Shown: positions 1 to 4,882 of the stretch, piece after piece
How positions within the stretch are numbered: position 1 is the stretch's first letter
How the letters are laid out: every line of letters begins with the position of its first letter
Source of the DNA: a candidate division NPL-UPA2 bacterium
Lineage (GTDB): Bacteria; Bacillota; UBA994
Assembly (NCBI GenBank): GCA_018725205.1
Contig: QLUB01000058.1
Span: 1-11,685, forward strand
Direction: 5' to 3'
Length of the DNA stretch: 11,685 nt
Notes under the pieces: generated by a model
The model's input: the letters and a program-made list of their open reading frames with translations, nothing else
Database searches by the model: none
Told to the model about the DNA's origin: nothing
Translations under genes and position numbers: made by a program

Positions 1-402
1 TATCTGTACGGCTGTGAGGGCGATATCACCCACAATAATCATGACCGAGCCGGCCATACGGGTCTTGTCATCATACCGAAGTTTGAGCAGGTCTGGCACC
101 GTAAACTGCTTGAGCTTCCTAGTCTTCTCTGCAAGTATGTACGCGGCGGCAAGCAGTGCCAACAACGCGCCGATGCCTGTGAACCACCAATCTAACCCCA
201 AAGCGTAGAAACTGCCTGTCCATCCCACTACCGTTCCACCACCGACATTGGATGCGAACAGGGTGCCCAGAAGAACGGGTAGAGTTAGGCTGCGGCCCGC
301 AAGCGCGAAGTCCTCCAGGGTTCTGATATTACGGCTACACCAATACCCGTATGCAAGGAAGCCTAAGATGTAGACCGTCAAGAAGATGTGATTAGGGGTC
401 AT
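1..402 (-). CDS. Sodium:solute symporter family transporter, N-terminal part (runs off the window)
   Basis: Reading the minus strand from an ATG at 402 gives 134 uninterrupted codons to the window edge, so only the N-terminus is present. The protein opens with a hydrophobic helix (about residues 5-21), then a short LEDFALAGRS segment, a second hydrophobic stretch with LFASNVGGGTVVGWTG (about 47-62), a third (about 75-94, rich in A and L), the polar KTRKLKQFTVPDLLKLRYDD loop, and the start of another helix. The G-R-S loop, the Gly-rich second helix and the TVPDLLKLRY loop are typical of the SSS (PutP/PanF-like) sodium-coupled symporters of the cytoplasmic membrane. A strong AGGAGG at 411-416 lies 8 nt before the start. 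It follows the regulator gene by 26 bp on the same strand, so the two are probably co-transcribed. Substrate is not readable; an amino acid such as ornithine, citrulline or arginine would fit the neighbours but is inference. Confidence 0.85.
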   Translation of the reverse strand, partial: MTPNHIFLTVYILGFLAYGYWCSRNIRTLEDFALAGRSLTLPVLLGTLFASNVGGGTVVGWTGSFYALGLDWWFTGIGALLALLAAAYILAEKTRKLKQFTVPDLLKLRYDDKTRMAGSVMIIVGDIALTAVQI

Positions 403-428
403 GCTCTCTTCCTCCTCAAAAATATATT

Positions 429-1001
429 CTAGAACGTAGGCGGGGTCATCGCCCAAATACTGAGACACATGTTCGTTCCAAAGTTCAACAATCGGTGAGG
501 TATGCAACTGTCAAAGTAAATACTGTCGCCCGGGTGCAGAGTGTACCTGTCTTCAGCAACCTTCACGGTGAGGGTTCCCGAAACCACATAGCCGCACTCC
601 TCACCATCGTGGCTAACTAACTCTCCTTCGTCGATCTGCCCAGGCTGTAACATGATTTTCAAGAACTCAATCTTGCGATTTAAGTCTGGTGACAGCAAAT
701 GATAAGTCGCTCCAGGGTTAGGAATTTTTAGTGCCTTCTGCTCGTGAGCCCTTACCACTATCGCCTTCGGTTTCTCGGGTTCGGCAAAAAAATACACGAC
801 TGAAACACCGAAGGCGCTCGCTATCTTCCACAGCGTAGCGATCGACGGATGTGCCAACCCCCTTTCTACTTGGCTGATCATGCTAACGCTAATACCGATC
901 GCGTCAGCAAGATCTTGCAGAGTAAGTTTGCGTTCCTTACGCAAGTCACGAATCTTACTTCCGATCCCTGTCAGAAGCATGTCTTCATCGTCTTTTAACA
1001 T
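429..1001 (-). CDS. XRE-family transcriptional regulator with C-terminal cupin sensor domain
   Basis: This 190-residue protein has two parts. An N-terminal XRE helix-turn-helix spans about residues 10-66 (IGSKIRDLRKERKLTLQDLADAIG, then ISVSMISQVERGLAHPS). A C-terminal cupin_2 barrel spans about 105-185, with EECGYVVSGTLTV and HPGDSIYFDSCIPH, which carry the conserved glycine turns and the final histidine. Regulators of this build bind small ligands in the cupin and control nearby amino-acid or polyamine genes. The ligand here is unknown. The gene lies just before a symporter on the same strand and is divergent from the ornithine operon, so control of one or both is inferred. The start is uncertain. 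The longest frame begins with GTG at 1013, but that overlaps the only Shine-Dalgarno-like GGAG. ATG 1001 is 13 nt after GGAG. ATG 980 fits best with the promoter at 1003-1032, which would put the 5' end near 996. Confidence 0.9.
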   Translation of the reverse strand: MLKDDEDMLLTGIGSKIRDLRKERKLTLQDLADAIGISVSMISQVERGLAHPSIATLWKIASAFGVSVVYFFAEPEKPKAIVVRAHEQKALKIPNPGATYHLLSPDLNRKIEFLKIMLQPGQIDEGELVSHDGEECGYVVSGTLTVKVAEDRYTLHPGDSIYFDSCIPHRLLNFGTNMCLSIWAMTPPTF

Positions 1002-1002
1002 G

Positions 1003-1032
1003 ATTATAATCACACTCCAAAATTTAAGTCAA
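1003..1032 (-). promoter_or_regulatory. Sigma-A-type promoter of the regulator-symporter unit
   Basis: On the minus strand a TTGACT -35 box (1032-1027) and a perfect TATAAT -10 box (1008-1003) are separated by 18 bp in an AT-rich stretch. The -10 box lies inside the perfect 10-bp palindrome GATTATAATC (1002-1011), a possible operator through which the regulator could control its own gene. Predicted transcription start is near 996, downstream of two of the three candidate start codons. Confidence 0.65.
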
Positions 1033-1178
1033 GATGCAATTTTCTAATTTTGCTGGGCAAGGAAAGAGGTTCCGATCACTATCATTTTTGACGCTTAGGC
1101 CTAATTTCCTCTTGTCGGCTTTCGGTTCTCCGGGCCGCTCGCTGTCGTGCGGCAGCTTGCCGTGCGTGTGACCACCGT

Positions 1179-1283
1179 AAGCAAAAGGAAGCAAAAGGGA
1201 CGGAGCCTTTTGCTTCAGCACTTGGCACATAGCACTTAGCAGAGGACAGGGGCTATCTGCGTTTCCCGCTGTCCGCTACTCAC
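1179..1283 (+). repeat. Composite intergenic repeat, copy 1: REP-like hairpin plus degenerate heptamers
   Basis: A tandem pair of AAGCAAAAGG units (1179-1188, 1189-1198) is followed by GACGGAG and CCTTTTGCTT (1206-1215). Either unit can pair perfectly (10 bp) with the last segment. Next come four 7-nt units in phase (GCACTTG, GCACATA, GCACTTA, GCAGAGG; 1218-1245), then a looser part with TATCTGC, TTCCCGC, TGTCCGC and TACTCAC (1254-1283). The first half is closely matched by the copy at 4358. Confidence 0.8.
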
Positions 1284-1291
1284 CCCTGTAG

Positions 1292-1311
1292 GGGCACGGC
1301 ATGCCGTGCCC
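1292..1311. repeat. Perfect 20-bp palindrome (hairpin)
   Basis: GGGCACGGC (1292-1300), AT, GCCGTGCCC (1303-1311) form a perfect palindrome. A second small hairpin overlaps its left side: CCCC (1283-1286), loop TGTA, GGGG (1291-1294). The two compete for the same G run. No T tract follows, so it does not look like a terminator. A REP/MITE-type dispersed palindrome is the likeliest reading. Confidence 0.7.
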
Positions 1312-1372
1312 ACCCTTGCTCGTCCCCACTGCTTCTCCAATGCTTCCGTGCTGCCCAATAATAAGCACTAAG

Positions 1373-1395
1373 CGCCCAAGTATGGGCGTTTTTTT
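1373..1395 (+). terminator. Rho-independent terminator with no plus-strand gene before it
   Basis: CGCCCA (1373-1378), loop AGTA, TGGGCG (1383-1388) and seven T (1389-1395) make a textbook intrinsic terminator for plus-strand transcription. No plus-strand gene lies between the left window edge and this site. It could end a small RNA, block antisense transcription, or act as an attenuator in the leader of the ornithine operon. A weaker hairpin (GTGCT 1348-1352 with AGCAC 1364-1368) sits just upstream. Confidence 0.8.
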
Positions 1396-1510
1396 GTTGC
1401 ATAGAAGCATAAAAGAGAATACGCTTAAGTAAAGTGAGGTTTCCTGTATCGGGGACAAACTAGTTGGGTGGAGGCGTTAGGCGCTTGTGAAGCGTGAGCT
1501 GCGGGGTGGC

Positions 1511-1615
1511 TTTCCGCTTTCCGCTATCCACCAAGTGCCAAGTGCCATGTGCTATGTGCCATGTGCTATGTGCCATGTGCCATGTGCCAAGTGCCAAGTG
1601 CCAAGTGCCAAGTGC
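1511..1615 (-). repeat. Composite heptamer array, copy 2 (15 units in one unbroken 7-nt phase)
   Basis: Fifteen consecutive 7-bp units run without a break in phase: TTTCCGC twice, TATCCAC, then twelve of CAAGTGC, CATGTGC or TATGTGC. Read on the minus strand this is an array of GCACWTG followed by GCGGAAA units and then GCCACCCC, the same order as in the plus-strand copies at 4358 and 9502, so this copy is inverted relative to them. It ends 13 bp before the ord ribosome site. Confidence 0.9.
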
Positions 1616-1627
1616 ATACAATCACAC

Positions 1628-1636
1628 AAGGAGGAG
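1628..1636 (+). promoter_or_regulatory. Ribosome binding site that fixes the ord start
   Basis: AAGGAGGAG lies with its AGGAGG core 8 nt before ATG 1643. It rules out the upstream in-frame extension, which would begin at 1487 and be translated from heptamer repeat. The same kind of ACA(A/C)AAGGAGG leader precedes oraS and arcC, the first genes of the other two blocks. Confidence 0.85.
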
Positions 1637-1642
1637 ATCACT

Positions 1643-2680
1643 ATGTCAAATGTTCGCGTAATTATCTGGGGTCTCGGGGCCATGGGCAGCGGGATGGGCC
1701 GCATGATTGTCGCTAAACAAGGGATTGAAATTGTGGGGGCCATCGATACGCACCCGGAGAAGGCGCACAGGAAGCTCGCACAAGTGTTAGGCGTAGATGC
1801 GCCAGACGTGACGGTAGTCAGTGAACCCGGTGATGTGATCAAGCCCGGCGCTGCCGATATAGTGCTGGTCTGCACGGGTTCGTTTACGCGCGAGGTGTAC
1901 CCACAGCTTGAGCTTGTGGCCAAGGCGCGCCTGAATTGCATCACCATCGCCGAAGAAATGGCTTACCCCAAAGCGCAGGAACCCGCTCTCGCGCAGTTGC
2001 TTGATGTCATGTTTGATAAAGCCGGAGTTACTTTACTCGGCACAGGCATTAACCCCGGCTTTGTGCTCGATTCGCTGATTATAGCCCTCACCGGTGTATG
2101 CACGCACGTGGAAAGCATCAAAGCTGTGCGCGTAAACGACCTGTCCCCCTTTGGCCCTACCGTAATGCGCACCCAAGGCGTGGGAACTACGCCCGAGGAG
2201 TTTCACAGCGGCATAGAGTCGGGGAAAATCGTGGGGCATGTGGGTTTCCCCGAATCTATGAGCCTAATTGCGGCAGCCCTTGGAATGCGCCTCGACCGCA
2301 TCGAGCAAGTTAAGGAACCGATTATCTCGAACACCTACCGCGAAACCCCGCACGTGAAAGTGGCACCGGGCATGGTAGCGGGTTGCAAGCACATCGCCTA
2401 CGGCTACAGCGGTGACAAGCTTGTGCTGACGCTAGAGCATCCGCAGCAGATTAGGCCCGAGACCGAAAGCGTCACCACCGGAGACTATATCTACATAACA
2501 GGCGTGCCCGCCATCAACATGGCCATCACGCCCGAGATTCCGGGTGGTATTGGCACCATTGCTATGACCGTGAACATGATCCCCGCCGTAATAAACGCGG
2601 CTCCCGGCCTTGTAACCATGGCCGACCTCCCCATACCTCGCGCGTTGCTCGGCGACATTAGCGCACTGATTAAGAGGTAA
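1643..2680 (+). CDS. ord: 2,4-diaminopentanoate dehydrogenase (Ord)
   Basis: This 345-residue cytoplasmic enzyme oxidatively deaminates 2,4-diaminopentanoate to 2-amino-4-oxopentanoate and ammonia with NAD(P)+, the third step of oxidative ornithine fermentation. An N-terminal Rossmann fold is shown by VIIWGLGAMGSGMGR, with the dinucleotide-binding GxGxxG at residues 10-15 after a short strand, and by the strand ending VGAID (31-35). The middle has TGINPGFVLD (134-143), typical of the dihydrodipicolinate-reductase-like fold of this family. Length matches known Ord proteins. The start is set by the ribosome site at 1628; an in-frame open stretch from 1487 is repeat DNA. The gene leads a block in which ortA follows after 4 bp and ortB overlaps ortA. 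Identity rests on the whole cluster as well as these motifs. I see no damage. Confidence 0.93.
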   Translation: MSNVRVIIWGLGAMGSGMGRMIVAKQGIEIVGAIDTHPEKAHRKLAQVLGVDAPDVTVVSEPGDVIKPGAADIVLVCTGSFTREVYPQLELVAKARLNCITIAEEMAYPKAQEPALAQLLDVMFDKAGVTLLGTGINPGFVLDSLIIALTGVCTHVESIKAVRVNDLSPFGPTVMRTQGVGTTPEEFHSGIESGKIVGHVGFPESMSLIAAALGMRLDRIEQVKEPIISNTYRETPHVKVAPGMVAGCKHIAYGYSGDKLVLTLEHPQQIRPETESVTTGDYIYITGVPAINMAITPEIPGGIGTIAMTVNMIPAVINAAPGLVTMADLPIPRALLGDISALIKR

Positions 2681-2684
2681 CCGC

Positions 2685-2978
2685 ATGGGCAGTCACGTCG
2701 GTCAGTTTGTGGAGATCAGCTGGATAGCGATTGACGTCAGCGAACGCGCAGCGAACGTCCCGGAGAGTACCCGCCAAGTCCCTCTAGTGGCGCGCGTTAA
2801 AGGGTTCGCCCTAGAACGGGGCGAGATGGGGCAAGAAACAGAGGTGTTAACGCTTGCCGGCCGCAGAATTCGCGGCACGCTTATTAGCCTATCCCCGCGT
2901 CACAACCACGGGTTTGGTGAGCCGCAACCAGAGCTCTTGCGCGTCGGGGGCGAACTGCGCCGGGAGCTAGAGGCATGA
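2685..2978 (+). CDS. ortA: 2-amino-4-oxopentanoate thiolase, alpha (small) subunit
   Basis: This 97-residue protein is the small subunit of the PLP-dependent thiolase that cleaves 2-amino-4-oxopentanoate with CoA into acetyl-CoA and alanine. It has no membrane segment or signal peptide. It looks mainly beta-stranded, with VEISWIAID (about residues 9-17), PLVARVKGF (about 33-41) and a conserved-looking PRHNHGFGEPQPELL near 66-80. Assignment rests on size, this segment and strict position between ord and ortB, as in known ornithine clusters. ATG 2685 is 4 bp after the ord stop, with only a modest AGAGG before it, so translation is probably coupled to ord. Its end overlaps ortB by 4 bp (ATGA), as expected for two subunits made in equal amounts. 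Confidence 0.88.
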   Translation: MGSHVGQFVEISWIAIDVSERAANVPESTRQVPLVARVKGFALERGEMGQETEVLTLAGRRIRGTLISLSPRHNHGFGEPQPELLRVGGELRRELEA

Positions 2979-4366
2979 GCAAGTACAGCGAAGTCATCGC
3001 GCGGCGCGGCGAAATCGCCGCCAAGGCCACCGGCTTTAACTATCAGCAGTTTGAGCTGGGTGGATTGGCCTTTGACTACGAACGCATGATGGAGAACACC
3101 GGCTACACCCTAGCCGAGATTACACGTTTGCAGCGTGACGTAGGAGTGGGCGGCACACCGCTCCTCGAGCTAAAGAACGTCACGCGGCTGGCGAGAAAGC
3201 TCGCTGCCCCGGGCAAAGGGGCGCGCATCTTTGTAAAAGACGAAGCATGCAATATCAGCGGCAGTTTTAAAGCACGCCGCGCGGCAGTCTCAGTGTACCA
3301 TGCGGCACAGCTGGGCTTTAAGGGCGTGGTGGCGGCGACATCGGGCAACTACGGCGCGGCGGTAGCCGCCCAAGCGGCGATACGCGGCCTAAAGGCCATC
3401 ATTGTGCAGGAGACATATGACAGCCGCGGACTCGGACAGCCCGAAATCCTAGAGAAGGGCCGTGCTTGCGAGGCTTACGGGGCAGAAGTGCTCCAGCTTA
3501 CCGTGGGGCCTGAACTTTTCGCAGTCTTTCTAAGGGTGCTTGATGAAACAGGCTTCTTTAACGCCTCGCTCTACACCCCCTTTGGCATAGCCGGCATTGA
3601 AACGCTGGGCGTGGAGCTGGCCGAAGATCTTAGGCAACGCACCGGGCGACCGCCGGATGTGGTCGTTGTAACCCATGCGGGTGGCGGCAATGTCACAGGC
3701 ACGGCTCGTGGGTTACGCCGGGCAGGCGCAACTGCATCGCAGCTTGTCGGAGCGAGTGTCGATTTAAGCGGTTTGCATATGGCGAGTGATGTCGATTTTA
3801 ACCGCAAATCTTTCACCACCGGGCATACCGGCTTTGGCGTGCCGTTTGCTACCTGGCCCGACCGCGCCGATGTGCCCAGAAACGCCGCGCGGGCCCTAAG
3901 ATACCTCGACCGCTACGTTACGGTAACGCAAGGCGAGGCCTTCTATGCAACAGAGATGCTGGTCCAATTAGAAGGTCTAGAGCGCGGCCCTGCGGGCAAC
4001 ATTGCCTTAGCCGCAGCCTTTGTGCTGGCACAGCAGATGAACGCCAACGAAACAATAGTCGTGCAAGAGACAGAGTATACGGGTGCAGGCAAACACCCTA
4101 ACGCCCAGCTTACTTTTGCTCGCGAGCAAGGCATTAACATACGCCTTGGCGACCCCCAGACGAGTGTCCCCGGCCAAAGCATTATCATCCCCGAGCACCC
4201 CAACCAAATGTCGATAAAAGATATAAACCTCAACGACCTACGTCTCTCCTACCTGCGTAACGCCCTCGAGCGCAAGGGCGACATTCCCCTAGGCGAATTC
4301 GAGATAGATTTTCTTATGCAAGATTGCCGTGCCACACGCGACATGGTGCTGGCTGCGAAGCAATAG
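2975..4366 (+). CDS. ortB: 2-amino-4-oxopentanoate thiolase, beta (PLP) subunit
   Basis: This 463-residue subunit carries the PLP chemistry of the thiolase that yields alanine and acetyl-CoA. It belongs to the fold-type II PLP enzymes (threonine synthase/cysteine synthase-like). Visible features are NISGSFKARRA with the likely Schiff-base lysine K99, a TSGNYG loop (122-127) for substrate carboxylate, and the glycine-rich phosphate loop THAGGGNVTG (233-242). The length suits OrtB, which carries extra N- and C-terminal regions relative to cysteine synthase. The start overlaps ortA by 4 bp. The final codons, AAG CAA TAG, lie inside a repeat element: the AAGCAATAGG unit at 4358-4367 gives the last two residues (KQ) and the stop. 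So the C-terminus has been set by the repeat, and the natural end may have been slightly different. Confidence 0.92.
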   Translation: MSKYSEVIARRGEIAAKATGFNYQQFELGGLAFDYERMMENTGYTLAEITRLQRDVGVGGTPLLELKNVTRLARKLAAPGKGARIFVKDEACNISGSFKARRAAVSVYHAAQLGFKGVVAATSGNYGAAVAAQAAIRGLKAIIVQETYDSRGLGQPEILEKGRACEAYGAEVLQLTVGPELFAVFLRVLDETGFFNASLYTPFGIAGIETLGVELAEDLRQRTGRPPDVVVVTHAGGGNVTGTARGLRRAGATASQLVGASVDLSGLHMASDVDFNRKSFTTGHTGFGVPFATWPDRADVPRNAARALRYLDRYVTVTQGEAFYATEMLVQLEGLERGPAGNIALAAAFVLAQQMNANETIVVQETEYTGAGKHPNAQLTFAREQGINIRLGDPQTSVPGQSIIIPEHPNQMSIKDINLNDLRLSYLRNALERKGDIPLGEFEIDFLMQDCRATRDMVLAAKQ

Positions 4367-4482
4367 GAAGCAATAGGGACGGAGCCTTTTGCTTCAGCGC
4401 ATGGCACTTGGGGGAGTGCCGCCAGCCGCCAGCCAGCGGATAGCGGATAGCGGATAGCCACCCCATCTTTGATTTTTGTTTC
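4358..4482 (+). repeat. Composite intergenic repeat, copy 3 (hairpin, heptamers, T-rich tail)
   Basis: Two AAGCAATAGG units (4358-4367, 4368-4377), GACGGAG and CCTTTTGCTT (4385-4394) match copy 1 apart from one A-to-T change in both units. Then come 7-nt units in phase: GCGCATG, GCACTTG, GGGGAGT, GCCGCCA, GCCGCCA (4397-4431). After a 4-nt GCCA there are three GCGGATA (4436-4456), then GCCACCCC and a T-rich tail (CTTTGATTTTTG). The element fills almost all the gap between ortB and oraS and overlaps the ortB stop codon. Confidence 0.88.
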
Positions 4483-4502
4483 TACCCAGCTCACACTTAA
4501 AC

Positions 4503-4510
4503 AAAGGAGG
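4503..4510 (+). promoter_or_regulatory. Ribosome binding site of oraS
   Basis: AAAGGAGG lies 6 nt before ATG 4517. It excludes the in-frame open stretch from 4469, which begins in the T-rich tail of the repeat. No convincing promoter was found between ortB and oraS, so read-through from block A is possible. Confidence 0.8.
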
Positions 4511-4516
4511 TCCCCC

Positions 4517-4882
4517 ATGCAACGAACAGACGATTTTGCCGCACGGCGCGCGCACCTCACTCATCTTAGCGAGGCCGAACTAGAGCGGCGCTTCTGGGAA
4601 TTAGCCCAGAGCATTACACAGCCCTTAGTAGATATGGCCGCCAAGCACACCTCCCCTTCCATTGAGAGATCGGTAATCTTGCGCATGGGGTTTTCAAGTC
4701 TCGAGGCGCAAGCGATTGTCAAGCGCGTGACCGAGATTGGGTTGCTTGGCAAGGGAGCAGGTCATGTGGTGTGGCGTCTCGCCGCAGCCAACCAAATTGA
4801 ACTTAAGCAGGCTGCCGAATTGCTGCAAACCGAGGCCGGCGCCGAACAGATTAAGCATGTCTTTTCAGGAGGTGTGCGCTAG
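4517..4882 (+). CDS. oraS: D-ornithine 4,5-aminomutase, S (small) subunit
   Basis: This 121-residue subunit pairs with OraE in D-ornithine 4,5-aminomutase, the adenosylcobalamin- and PLP-dependent enzyme that converts D-ornithine to 2,4-diaminopentanoate. It looks almost wholly helical: RRAHLTHLSEAELERRFWELAQSI near the N-terminus, SIERSVILRMGFSSLEAQAIVKR in the middle, and NQIELKQAAELLQ near the end. The length is that of known OraS proteins, which wrap around the OraE barrel without cofactor residues of their own. It starts at ATG 4517 behind a strong ribosome site and overlaps oraE by 1 bp (TAGTG), the usual arrangement for these subunits. Confidence comes from size, the helical pattern and the next gene. 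Confidence 0.93.
   Translation: MQRTDDFAARRAHLTHLSEAELERRFWELAQSITQPLVDMAAKHTSPSIERSVILRMGFSSLEAQAIVKRVTEIGLLGKGAGHVVWRLAAANQIELKQAAELLQTEAGAEQIKHVFSGGVR
4867..4872 (+). promoter_or_regulatory. Ribosome binding site of oraE, inside the end of oraS
   Basis: AGGAGG ends 9 nt before the GTG at 4882 and lies within the last codons of oraS. It supports the GTG start, which shares its first base with the last base of the oraS stop codon. Confidence 0.85.

Larger units (their letters stand above)
1002..1642. other. 641-bp non-coding region between regulator and ord
   Basis: No believable gene is seen here on either strand; the short open frames lack ribosome sites and run through repeats. In order it holds: the regulator promoter (1003-1032); about 145 bp with nothing recognised; a REP-like hairpin plus degenerate heptamers (1179-1283); a 20-bp palindrome (1292-1311); an orphan plus-strand terminator (1373-1395); an imperfect inverted repeat (1405-1426, arms AAGCATA/TACGCTT, 6 of 7 pairing); a heptamer array (1511-1615); and the ord ribosome site. 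No convincing promoter for the plus-strand operon could be picked out. The best is TTGCAT at 1397 with TACGCT 17 bp later, which is poor. Confidence 0.7.

Noticed and set aside
14..208. Plus-strand 64-codon open frame at the left edge
   Set aside because: It is antisense to the clear symporter reading frame and has no ribosome site or domain.
1397..1425. Possible plus-strand promoter TTGCAT-17-TACGCT before ord
   Set aside because: Only three of six bases match in each box. The region also forms an imperfect inverted repeat, so it may be an operator, but neither reading is well supported.
1024..1458. Two short minus-strand open frames (68 and 60 codons)
   Set aside because: They run through the hairpin repeat, palindrome and terminator, have no ribosome sites and no recognisable domain.
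1531..1614. CRISPR array
   Set aside because: Units are 7 bp, directly tandem, with no spacers and no cas genes nearby.
1487..1642. N-terminal extension of Ord from 1487
   Set aside because: It translates the heptamer array, lacks a ribosome site, and ATG 1643 has AAGGAGG at proper spacing and a normal Ord N-terminus.
4469..4516. N-terminal extension of OraS from 4469
   Set aside because: It begins in the T-rich tail of the repeat. ATG 4517 has AAAGGAGG six bases before it and gives the normal OraS length.
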